From the NCBI GenBank assembly GCA_022013235.1, contig JAKLQR010000204.1, positions 1 to 7,872 of the forward strand: a stretch of DNA of 7,872 nucleotides, given 5' to 3'. Each line of letters opens with the position of its first letter. Position 1 is the first letter of the stretch. This document shows, in pieces, positions 1 to 5,341 of the stretch. Made by a program: the position numbers and the translations under genes. The notes below the pieces were generated by a model. The model was not told the DNA's origin. It saw nothing but the letters and a program-made list of their open reading frames with translations, and made no database searches. Source of the DNA: Thermodesulfovibrionales bacterium. Lineage in GTDB: Bacteria > Nitrospirota > Thermodesulfovibrionia > Thermodesulfovibrionales > SM23-35.

Positions 1-55
1 AAATATACTGGAAAATGAGATAGAGAAAGTCATGAAAGATTGGGTTGCTGCCTAG
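1..55 (+). CDS. 3' end of an upstream gene (partial, product unknown)
   Basis: The forward frame beginning at base 2 is the only forward frame open from the window edge past base 30. It ends at a TAG at 53-55. The 17 visible residues (NILENEIEKVMKDWVAA) look like a charged amphipathic helix of the kind that often closes a soluble protein. Nothing about family or function can be read from so little. The next gene's candidate promoter overlaps this tail, which would fit a separate transcription unit starting here, although read-through cannot be excluded. Confidence 0.35.
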   Translation, partial: NILENEIEKVMKDWVAA

Positions 56-68
56 GGTATGGTACAAT
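40..68 (+). promoter_or_regulatory. Candidate sigma-70-type promoter for the Cys-rich/rubrerythrin/kor operon
   Basis: A TACAAT hexamer at 63-68 matches five of six bases of the -10 consensus and is preceded by TGG at 60-62, an extended -10 (TGn). A weak -35-like TTGGGT lies at 40-45 with a 17-bp spacer, inside the end of the upstream gene. Transcription would begin near 75, giving a leader of about 35 nt before the TTG at 111. This is read by eye against the E. coli consensus; the organism's own sigma-factor preference is unknown. Confidence 0.35.
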
Positions 69-84
69 AGCAAGCAGATCTTTT

Positions 85-102
85 AAGGAGTTGATGGCGT
101 AA
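85..102 (+). promoter_or_regulatory. Strong Shine-Dalgarno followed by a two-codon ATG-GCG-TAA
   Basis: AAGGAG at 85-90 is a near-ideal Shine-Dalgarno. The first ATG after it (94-96) is followed by GCG and then TAA (100-102), so it cannot start the downstream protein. In the downstream gene's frame, the stretch between the upstream TAA (84-86) and TTG 111 contains no ATG, GTG or TTG, only a rare ATT at 105. Either this is a minimal leader ORF with re-initiation, or one base is missing from the sequence here, or the gene uses a poorly placed rare start. Confidence 0.4.
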
Positions 103-110
103 CCATTCTC

Positions 111-440
111 TTGCAATTACAGAAAAGTCTTTGTCAACAATTCTGCCCTCATTTTAAACCTTCAAAAGAAGATGAACTCGCCTGTATGGGATTTCTTGTC
201 ATCGAACGGCTGATACAGCAAGGGATGAATATCCCCTTCGAAAAACCATCGCAGTGGTCAGACCCCGGGAATCAGGAAGAACTTATGGTTACGTTGTGTC
301 CGGTGTGTCCGTTCTATGAAAATGACTGCGATTTTGCTCAGCGGCAGGAGGGTGCCCTGCCCTGTGGCGGTTTTCTTCTGCTGGGGGAACTCATCAAGAG
401 GAAGATCATTTCGATTGACATCATAAAAGAGATTCGATAA
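111..440 (+). CDS. Small cysteine-rich protein with internal duplication, function unknown
   Basis: I do not recognise a named family for this product of about 109 aa. It has seven cysteines: C8, C12, C25, C63, C66, C73 and C85. The two halves resemble each other: LC-x3-CPxF followed by C-x-GFL-x4-LI (residues 7-35), and LC-x2-CPF followed by CGGFL-x4-LI (residues 62-95). This suggests an ancient duplication of a metal- or Fe-S-binding unit. The second half has four cysteines (CxxC, C73, C85), enough for one zinc or iron-sulfur site. There is no signal peptide or membrane helix, so it is probably cytoplasmic. It is first in a tight run with a diiron protein (23-bp gap) and a 2-oxoacid:ferredoxin oxidoreductase, so a redox or metal role is plausible but inferred. 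The TTG start at 111 is the first conventional start in frame but sits 20 bp beyond the obvious ribosome site, so the true N-terminus is uncertain. Confidence 0.75.
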   Translation: MQLQKSLCQQFCPHFKPSKEDELACMGFLVIERLIQQGMNIPFEKPSQWSDPGNQEELMVTLCPVCPFYENDCDFAQRQEGALPCGGFLLLGELIKRKIISIDIIKEIR

Positions 441-463
441 ACTTTTTTAAAAAAGGTGAGGTC

Positions 464-931
464 ATGGCGAATTTTTCGATACGGGAAGTTGTTGAGCAGG
501 CAGTGCAGACAGAAAAAATCGGTGAAGAATTTTACCGGACTATGGCAAAGAAATTTCAAGACAACAATGAATTGAAAAAACTTTTTGAACTCCTCGCAGC
601 TCACGAAATCAAGCACGGGAAGAGTTTTGCCGAACTGAAGAACACCCTTGCCGATCAGGAACCGGAGGGCTGGGAAGAAGTTACGCTCTACCTTAAAGCG
701 ATCGTCGATTCTGAATTTTTTCTGGGGAAGGACAAATGCCTGCCTTCGATGGAGCACGTCCAGACAGCCGCTCAGGCAGTCGACTTTGCACTCTGCTTCG
801 AGCGCGAAACACTCCTCTATTACCACACACTGAGAGAGACAACCAGAGGAAAATCGCTTATCGACGATATAATCCGGGAAGAGCGAAGCCATATTGTCTG
901 GTTGAACAATTTAAAACAAAGCCTCACATAG
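464..931 (+). CDS. Rubrerythrin-like ferritin-superfamily diiron protein
   Basis: This 155-aa protein has the four-helix ferritin-like layout. Helix 1 carries the E17-x3-E21-E22-F-Y segment, helix 2 has E48-x2-H51, helix 3 has the E113/E115 region followed by LLYYH, and helix 4 has E139-E140-x2-H143. The two ExxH pairs plus glutamates on helices 1 and 3 are the expected diiron ligands. It ends at T155 with no rubredoxin CxxC domain, so it is an erythrin-type protein that would need an external electron donor. Relatives reduce hydrogen peroxide or scavenge oxygen in the cytoplasm of anaerobes; that activity is family knowledge and not shown here. The ATG start has AGGTGAG just upstream (454-460). 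The gene lies 23 bp after the Cys-rich gene and 10 bp before the oxidoreductase alpha gene, suggesting co-expression and possibly protection of that oxygen-sensitive enzyme. Confidence 0.88.
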   Translation: MANFSIREVVEQAVQTEKIGEEFYRTMAKKFQDNNELKKLFELLAAHEIKHGKSFAELKNTLADQEPEGWEEVTLYLKAIVDSEFFLGKDKCLPSMEHVQTAAQAVDFALCFERETLLYYHTLRETTRGKSLIDDIIREERSHIVWLNNLKQSLT

Positions 932-941
932 AAAGCATCGT

Positions 942-2693
942 TTGGACTATTCAATCAAAATAGGCGGGGAGGCCGGCCAGGGCATCCAGACCATCGGGGA
1001 TACTCTTGCAAAGGTATTCTCCCGCTTTGGGTATCATGTTTTCACTCACCAGGATTATGAATCCCGGGTCAGGGGCGGGCACAATTTTTACCAAATACGG
1101 ATAGCTGATCATCTGGTCATGACCTCGAGAGAAAAGATCGATATCATCGTCGCCCTTGACCTCGACAGTATTACCCTTCATGAGAAAGAAGTTTCTCCCC
1201 GCGGGATCATACTCTATGACTCATCTCTTATCGGTCAGGTCCCCATGTCCGGAGAGCAGGCAGTTGCGCGTCTTGATATGCCTTTGCTCGAACTGGCAAC
1301 GAAACACGGCAATAAAATCATGGTGAATACCGTAGCTACCGGTGCAGTGCTGGGAATATTCCGGCTGGACCTGCAGATATTGGCGCAGATTCTTGAAACT
1401 ACTTTTCAGAAGAAGGGAAGGGAAGTCGTTGAATCGAATATCCAAGCGGCGCTGTCCGGATATAATCATGTCATAGCGCATTGTAAAACCTGTGTGTTCC
1501 CTCTGGAACCAGAGACTTCTGCGGCCAAACAGACTATGATGCTCATGTCGGGGATAGATGCGATTGGATTGGGGGCGCTCTCTTCAGGATGCAAATTCTA
1601 TGCTGCCTATCCCATGACACCCTCAACAGGCATCATGAATTACCTGGCGGGAAAAGAAAAAGAGTTCGGCATAGTCGTGGAGCAGGCGGAAGATGAAATT
1701 GCTGCAATCAATATGGCGCTGGGAGCTTCTTTTGCAGGGGTAAGGTCCATGACCGGCACGGCGGGAGGAGGGTTTGCCCTCATGGTAGAAGGTCTCTCCC
1801 TGGCAGGGATGACGGAAACGCCTCTTGTCATCGCGCTCGGCCAGAGGGCGGCGCCGGCCACAGGGCTTCCTACCCGCACTGAACAGGGCGACCTCCTGTT
1901 CGCAATCCATTCTGCTCATGGAGAATTCCCCCGGATAGTGTTCGCGCCAGGGACACCGGAACAGGCGTTCTCTCTCACAAACAAAGCCTTCGACCTCGCA
2001 GAAAAATATCAGGTTCCCGTTTTTCTTATCTTCGATCAATATATCGCCGATACGCTCTGGACATATAAAACGTTTGATGTAAATCCTGTAGTCTGGAATG
2101 ATTACCGGCTTAGAGGAGAGGAATTCGCGCGCCTGAATACCTATAAGCGGCATGCGTTCACCGAGACAGGGGTATCGCCGCTCGGCGTCCCCGGAGAGGC
2201 AAGGCATGTTGTCGTAACAGACAGTGATGAGCACGACGAAGAAGGCCATATCATCGAAGATGCGGAAACAAGGAACAAAATGGTCCAGAAGAGACTTATG
2301 AGAAAATTGCCTTTAATACGGTGTGAGATAAAAGAGCCGCTCTATTACGGCGGGAGCAACCCGAGGATTGTTATCGCCGGGTGGGGTTCCACATATGGAG
2401 TTATGAAAGAGGCGGTTGACTTCCTGTCCAAAAAGGAGAGCATAGGGCTTTTACATTTCAGCGAACTCTATCCCTTTCCCTCCCCTTCTCCCCTTACACA
2501 GAATTATTTTTCAACCCTGAAAAATGCACAGTTTACGATCTGTATCGAGAACAATGCAACCGGACAGTTCGCCCGGCTCATGAGAGCTGAAACCGGATTC
2601 GAATTTCATGAAAAGATCCATAAATATGACGGAAGGCCTTTTTTACTCGAAGAACTTGCAGGAGAAATCAATGCCCGTATTGGAAGATTATAA
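942..2693 (+). CDS. korA: 2-oxoacid:ferredoxin oxidoreductase, fused gamma-alpha subunit
   Basis: This 583-aa subunit belongs to an enzyme that oxidatively decarboxylates a 2-oxoacid to an acyl-CoA with reduction of ferredoxin, or runs in reverse to fix CO2. Residues 1 to about 180 form the gamma domain, opening with GGEAGQGI and containing SRVRGGHNFY (41-50). From about 200 comes the alpha pyrimidine-binding domain with YPMTPST (223-229), the VEQAEDEIAA segment (246-255), TGTAGGG (271-277) and PTRTEQGDL (310-318). The C-terminal part has the EHDEEGHI segment (430-437) and ENNATGQFARLMR (536-548). Length and order fit the fused alpha subunits usually called KorA. Substrate (2-oxoglutarate, pyruvate or branched-chain 2-oxoacid) cannot be fixed from sequence alone. 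The start is TTG at 942, 10 bp after the diiron gene, with only a weak GAAAG upstream. That start is supported because the conserved gamma-domain N-terminus follows at once, so translational coupling is likely. Confidence 0.93.
   Translation: MDYSIKIGGEAGQGIQTIGDTLAKVFSRFGYHVFTHQDYESRVRGGHNFYQIRIADHLVMTSREKIDIIVALDLDSITLHEKEVSPRGIILYDSSLIGQVPMSGEQAVARLDMPLLELATKHGNKIMVNTVATGAVLGIFRLDLQILAQILETTFQKKGREVVESNIQAALSGYNHVIAHCKTCVFPLEPETSAAKQTMMLMSGIDAIGLGALSSGCKFYAAYPMTPSTGIMNYLAGKEKEFGIVVEQAEDEIAAINMALGASFAGVRSMTGTAGGGFALMVEGLSLAGMTETPLVIALGQRAAPATGLPTRTEQGDLLFAIHSAHGEFPRIVFAPGTPEQAFSLTNKAFDLAEKYQVPVFLIFDQYIADTLWTYKTFDVNPVVWNDYRLRGEEFARLNTYKRHAFTETGVSPLGVPGEARHVVVTDSDEHDEEGHIIEDAETRNKMVQKRLMRKLPLIRCEIKEPLYYGGSNPRIVIAGWGSTYGVMKEAVDFLSKKESIGLLHFSELYPFPSPSPLTQNYFSTLKNAQFTICIENNATGQFARLMRAETGFEFHEKIHKYDGRPFLLEELAGEINARIGRL
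2661..2664 (+). promoter_or_regulatory. Ribosome binding site fixing the beta-subunit start
   Basis: GGAG lies 6 bp before the ATG at 2671, inside the end of the alpha gene. It selects this ATG over an in-frame ATG at 2608, which would add 21 residues unlike the family N-terminus and extend the overlap with the alpha gene. Confidence 0.6.
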
Positions 2694-3522
2694 GGGACAA
2701 CCGCCGGCTTGGTGCCCCGGGTGCGGCAATTATAGTATTTTGAAGGCTTTCAAGGAGACTGTTGTCGAACTAGGGATAGAACCTTATCAGTTCACCATCG
2801 TTTCCGGCATCGGGCAGGCAAGTAAATTCCCCCACTATCTGAAGTGCAATACATTCAACGGACTGCACGGCAGGACACTCCCCGTTGCAACGGGCATCAG
2901 ACTTGCAAATCATGAAATGCTGGTGTTTGCGGTTGCAGGAGACGGGGACTGCTACGGAGAAGGCGGCAACCATCTTATGCATGCCATGAGGAGGAATATT
3001 AATGTGAATCTCTTTGTGCACGACAACCAGATCTACGGCCTTACCAAAGGACAACCCTCTCCCACAAGTCTTGAAGGTATGGTCACCAAGAACCATCCAT
3101 TCGGTGTTTTTTCTGAGCAGTTAAATCCGATGGCCCTGGCAGTGGCCCTCGACTGCAGTTTCGTAGCACGGGGATTTGCCGGGGAGATCGAACATCTGAA
3201 GGAACTCATGAAATCTGCAATCCTCCACAAAGGGTTTTCTCTCCTTGATATCCTTCAGCCGTGTGTTACGTTTAATAAGATTAATACCTATGAGTGGTAT
3301 AAAAAAAGGGTATATAAGATTGAGCCGGAATACAGCCCGGACGACAGGATAAATGCATTCACGAGAGCGCTTGAATGGGGAGACCGTATCCCTCTTGGCG
3401 TGATATACAGGAACAAAAGGCAGATTCTGGAAGAACGAATACCGGTCATCAGAGATATGCCGCTTGTAAAACAGAAATTTGATGCATCGAAAATAGAAGA
3501 TACATTGAGAGATTTCTCCTAG
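2671..3522 (+). CDS. korB: 2-oxoacid:ferredoxin oxidoreductase, beta (TPP-binding) subunit
   Basis: This 283-aa subunit pairs with the preceding alpha subunit and holds thiamine diphosphate and, in the family, a [4Fe-4S] cluster that passes electrons to ferredoxin. WCPGCGN (14-20) gives the first two cluster cysteines, C15 and C18. The TPP/Mg signature is GDGD (90-93) through GGNH (98-101), RRN (107-109) and DNQIYGLTKGQPSPTS (118-133). The LQPCVTFN segment (195-202) carries C198, matching the family's distal cluster ligand. Oddly, the usual GIGC-S-G-R segment reads GIGQASK (46-52), so the third expected cysteine is Gln49; C59, just before the FNGLHGR segment (62-68), is a nearby candidate replacement. 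C94 sits inside the TPP motif. The ATG overlaps the alpha gene by 23 bp, indicating translational coupling. No delta (ferredoxin-like) subunit gene follows, which fits the two-subunit form. Substrate is not determinable. Confidence 0.93.
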   Translation: MPVLEDYKGQPPAWCPGCGNYSILKAFKETVVELGIEPYQFTIVSGIGQASKFPHYLKCNTFNGLHGRTLPVATGIRLANHEMLVFAVAGDGDCYGEGGNHLMHAMRRNINVNLFVHDNQIYGLTKGQPSPTSLEGMVTKNHPFGVFSEQLNPMALAVALDCSFVARGFAGEIEHLKELMKSAILHKGFSLLDILQPCVTFNKINTYEWYKKRVYKIEPEYSPDDRINAFTRALEWGDRIPLGVIYRNKRQILEERIPVIRDMPLVKQKFDASKIEDTLRDFS

Positions 3523-3575
3523 AAAATAACAGTTGAGCATGTTCCGCGTATCAGGCATCATTCCTCCGAGTTTAT

Positions 3576-3585
3576 AGTGTACACT
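3576..3585. repeat. Perfect 10-bp palindrome AGTGTACACT
   Basis: This short perfect dyad lies in the 159-bp gap between korB and cfa, about 45 bp upstream of the cfa promoter candidate. Its size suits a small dimeric regulator, but one 10-bp palindrome can occur by chance and no second copy was noticed nearby. No T-tract follows, so it is not a terminator. Confidence 0.3.
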
Positions 3586-3626
3586 TCCTGTTCCCGCTGA
3601 TGTAGATTCAAAAAACTTCCGAGGCC

Positions 3627-3654
3627 TTGAATTTTCTGCTCAAATTGCTAAGAT
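3627..3654 (+). promoter_or_regulatory. Weak candidate promoter for cfa
   Basis: TTGAAT (3627-3632) and TAAGAT (3649-3654) are separated by 16 bp; each matches four of six sigma-70 consensus bases. Transcription would start near 3661, giving a leader of about 20 nt. The 159-bp gap after korB, much larger than the gaps inside the first operon, supports a new transcription unit. No convincing terminator hairpin follows korB, so read-through is also possible. Confidence 0.3.
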
Positions 3655-3681
3655 GAAGAAAAGGCATTATGGTGTAGAGGC

Positions 3682-4803
3682 ATGGGGATCGGAAAAGTCA
3701 GGGGCATTATTCAAGAGATACTGGATCCTGCGGGAATCACCATAGACGGCTCCAGGCCCTGGGATCTACGCATACAGGATGAGAGGTTCTTCAGAAGGGT
3801 TTTCAGGGACGGGAGCCTCGGACTTGGCGAATCATTCATGGAAGGATGGTGGAAGAGTGATCGCCTTGACGAATTTTTCTGCAGGATCATGCCTCTGAGA
3901 CTTGAAGAGACTATCAGGAACAATTTGAAACTCCAGTACAACATCTTGAAAGCCGTTGTCTTCAACCTGGCAAGCAGGTCCAGGGCATTTGCGGTGGGAG
4001 AGAAACATTATGATCTCGGCAATGAACTCTTCAGGAGAATGCTCGACCGGCGAATGGTTTACAGCTGCGGCTACTGGCAAAATGCCGGGAATCTCGATGA
4101 AGCCCAGGAAGCCAAACTGGACCTTGTCTGCAGGAAACTGGGGTTTCAGCCGGGAGACCGGGTGCTCGATATCGGCTGCGGATGGGGGGGCTTTGCCAGG
4201 TATGCGGCTAAGCGGTATGGGGTGAGTATTGTCGGTATAACCATATCGAGGGAGCAGGCTGCACTTGCAAAAGATATCTGTGCGGGACTGCCTGTTGATA
4301 TCAGGATTCAGGACTACCGGGACGTGAAGGAACCATTCGATCACATTGTCTCCATCGGCATGTTCGAGCATGTTTGTTATAAGAATTACAGGAAATATAT
4401 GGAAGTTGTGCACCGATGCCTCAAAGAGGACGGACTTTTCCTCCTCCACACCATCGGAGACAGTTGCTCAAATGTTATTATAGATCCGTGGTTCGAAAAG
4501 TATATCTTCCCGAACTCGATGATCCCCTCCATGGAGCAGATCAGTGAATCGGCAGAAAAGCTGTATGTCATCGAGGACTGGCATAATTTCGGTCTTTACT
4601 ATGACCCTACGCTGATGTCATGGTTTGACAACTTCGACCGGAACTGGGATGTGCTGCACGAGTTTTACGACGACCGTTTTTACCGTATGTGGAAGTACTA
4701 TCTCCTGAGTTGCGCCGGGACCTTCAGGTCCCAATGCCTTCAGGTGTGGCAGCTTGTTCTCACAAAAAGAAGAGTGCCCGGAGGATATACTCCGGTCCGG
4801 TGA
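3682..4803 (+). CDS. cfa: Cyclopropane-fatty-acyl-phospholipid synthase
   Basis: This SAM-dependent enzyme adds a methylene bridge across cis double bonds of acyl chains in membrane phospholipids, acting at the inner face of the cytoplasmic membrane. At 373 aa it is close to E. coli Cfa (382 aa) and collinear with it. An N-terminal region with GLGESFMEGWW (47-57) precedes the methyltransferase domain with EKHYDLGNELF (107-117) and the SAM-binding VLDIGCGWGG (161-170). Residues matching the E. coli active and bicarbonate site are present at a constant offset of ten: C129 (YSCGYW), E229 (MFEHV), H256 (LLHTIG), Y307 (NFGLYYD) and C344 (LLSCAGTFRS). The enzyme therefore looks intact. ATG 3682 is the only sensible start: the frame is closed by TAA at 3649-3651 with no start codon between. 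The nearest purine run, AGAGG, is only one base from the ATG, so initiation may be weak. A zinc-ribbon gene follows 31 bp downstream. Confidence 0.95.
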   Translation: MGIGKVRGIIQEILDPAGITIDGSRPWDLRIQDERFFRRVFRDGSLGLGESFMEGWWKSDRLDEFFCRIMPLRLEETIRNNLKLQYNILKAVVFNLASRSRAFAVGEKHYDLGNELFRRMLDRRMVYSCGYWQNAGNLDEAQEAKLDLVCRKLGFQPGDRVLDIGCGWGGFARYAAKRYGVSIVGITISREQAALAKDICAGLPVDIRIQDYRDVKEPFDHIVSIGMFEHVCYKNYRKYMEVVHRCLKEDGLFLLHTIGDSCSNVIIDPWFEKYIFPNSMIPSMEQISESAEKLYVIEDWHNFGLYYDPTLMSWFDNFDRNWDVLHEFYDDRFYRMWKYYLLSCAGTFRSQCLQVWQLVLTKRRVPGGYTPVR

Positions 4804-4820
4804 ACCCGAATATTGTATTT

Positions 4821-4827
4821 GAGGAGG
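4821..4827 (+). promoter_or_regulatory. Strong ribosome binding site for the TTG-started zinc-ribbon gene
   Basis: GAGGAGG ends 7 bp before the TTG at 4835, an ideal spacing. There is no ATG or GTG in frame nearby, so this site decides the unusual TTG start. Confidence 0.65.
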
Positions 4828-4834
4828 CATATCG

Positions 4835-5086
4835 TTGGAATTTGAGAATTGTCCATACTGTGGCCAGAAAATTCTGAAAGGTGCATTGAAGTGTCCTGGA
4901 TGCAGTAGAATTCTGCAAACGCCGGAAGAACGTGAAGCGTTGATCCAGAAATATAAAAAACCTCAGAAGAAATCCGGTTTTGTCAAACTTCTCAAATTTA
5001 TTATTCTGCTACTTGCCATCGGAGGCATTGTTTACCTCTTTCTGGATGATATCCTGAAAATTGTGAACGCGGTCCTCAAAAAGTAA
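4835..5086 (+). CDS. Small zinc-ribbon membrane protein, function unknown
   Basis: This 83-aa protein opens with CPYCG (6-10) and CPGCS (20-24), two CxxC knuckles 10 residues apart that form a compact zinc ribbon. A charged linker follows (about 30-47, with KKPQKK), then one hydrophobic helix (about 49-70, VKLLKFIILLLAIGGIVYLF), and a short tail ending LKK. By the positive-inside rule the Lys-rich linker suggests the ribbon is cytoplasmic, but the lysines of the tail weaken this. Similar ribbon-plus-helix proteins are common in bacteria and mostly uncharacterised. It starts 31 bp after cfa and is probably co-transcribed with it, so a membrane-associated role is plausible but unproven. The start is TTG, supported by GAGGAGG at 4821-4827. 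Confidence 0.8.
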   Translation: MEFENCPYCGQKILKGALKCPGCSRILQTPEEREALIQKYKKPQKKSGFVKLLKFIILLLAIGGIVYLFLDDILKIVNAVLKK

Positions 5087-5185
5087 GCTGTCCCTATGTC
5101 TCTTTGGAAACGAATACGCGTGAAATGATTGCCCATCTCTCCTTACTCGAATAATTCATAAATTTTCGGATGAATACGGCAGACA

Positions 5186-5203
5186 TCCCGAAAGCTTTCG
5201 GGA
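5186..5203. repeat. Palindrome copy 1 (18 bp, perfect)
   Basis: TCCCGAAAGCTTTCGGGA is a perfect 18-bp dyad. Its 16-bp core (5187-5202) follows the CCCGA-N6-TCGGG pattern shared with the next two copies and starts exactly 30 bp before copy 2. GGGAC at 5200-5204 can also pair with GTCCC at 5213-5217, linking copies 1 and 2 in an alternative fold. Confidence 0.85.
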
Positions 5204-5216
5204 CTCATTCTCGTCC

Positions 5217-5232
5217 CCCGATTCCTATCGGG
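5217..5232. repeat. Palindrome copy 2; left arm of a 46-bp hairpin
   Basis: CCCGATTCCTATCGGG has 6-bp self-complementary ends around a 4-base centre. It is also the exact reverse complement of copy 3 (5247-5262). The DNA or RNA can therefore fold either as two small hairpins or as one 16-bp stem with a 14-base loop (5233-5246). Confidence 0.88.
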
Positions 5233-5246
5233 AGACTCCGAGGGAC

Positions 5247-5262
5247 CCCGATAGGAATCGGG
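5247..5262. repeat. Palindrome copy 3; right arm of a 46-bp hairpin
   Basis: CCCGATAGGAATCGGG is the exact reverse complement of copy 2 and starts 30 bp after it. No fourth copy is present at the next 30-bp step (5277). Confidence 0.88.
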
Positions 5263-5341
5263 ATAAATCCGCAAAAATACTGCATCAGCCGTATTGCGGT
5301 CAATAGATGAATAATATGGGTTAAAGCGGGTAAGATAGAAT

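Larger units (their letters stand above)
5173..5295. repeat. 8-bp inverted repeat bracketing the palindrome array
   Basis: AATACGGC (5173-5180) and GCCGTATT (5288-5295) are perfect reverse complements 107 bp apart, enclosing all three palindromes. They could be remnants of terminal inverted repeats of a small non-autonomous element of about 123 bp. Pairing does not extend outward, no target-site duplication was recognised, and an 8-bp match can occur by chance. Confidence 0.25.
5087..5341. other. 255-bp intergenic region carrying a palindrome array
   Basis: The gap between the zinc-ribbon gene and the AsmA-like gene contains no supportable gene. Its centre (5186-5262) holds three related palindromes described separately. 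An 8-bp inverted pair (AATACGGC 5173-5180, GCCGTATT 5288-5295) brackets the array. A degenerate half-site TTTCGGA lies at 5164-5170. None of the hairpins is followed by a T-tract on either strand, so a canonical Rho-independent terminator is not visible. No strong promoter for the AsmA-like gene was found; TTGCGG at 5294-5299 lacks a well-spaced -10. Confidence 0.6.

Noticed and set aside
442..455. CTTTTTTAAAAAAG palindrome as a terminator after the Cys-rich gene
   Set aside because: It is almost entirely A/T with no loop or GC stem, and it overlaps the ribosome site of the next gene; it is more likely compositional.
338..892. Antisense 184-codon frame opposite the Cys-rich and diiron genes
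   Set aside because: It is covered by two well-supported + strand genes, and its translation resembles no family.
2608..2670. Upstream ATG start for the beta subunit
   Set aside because: The additional 21 residues are the alpha gene read in another frame and match no family N-terminus; GGAG positions the start at 2671.
3573..3578. TATAGT as a cfa promoter -10
   Set aside because: No -35-like hexamer lies 16-18 bp upstream and there is no extended -10 TGn, so the 3627-3654 candidate is preferred.
5187..5262. CRISPR array
   Set aside because: The units are only 16 bp with 14-bp spacers, there are three non-identical copies, and no cas genes are present, so this is not a CRISPR array.
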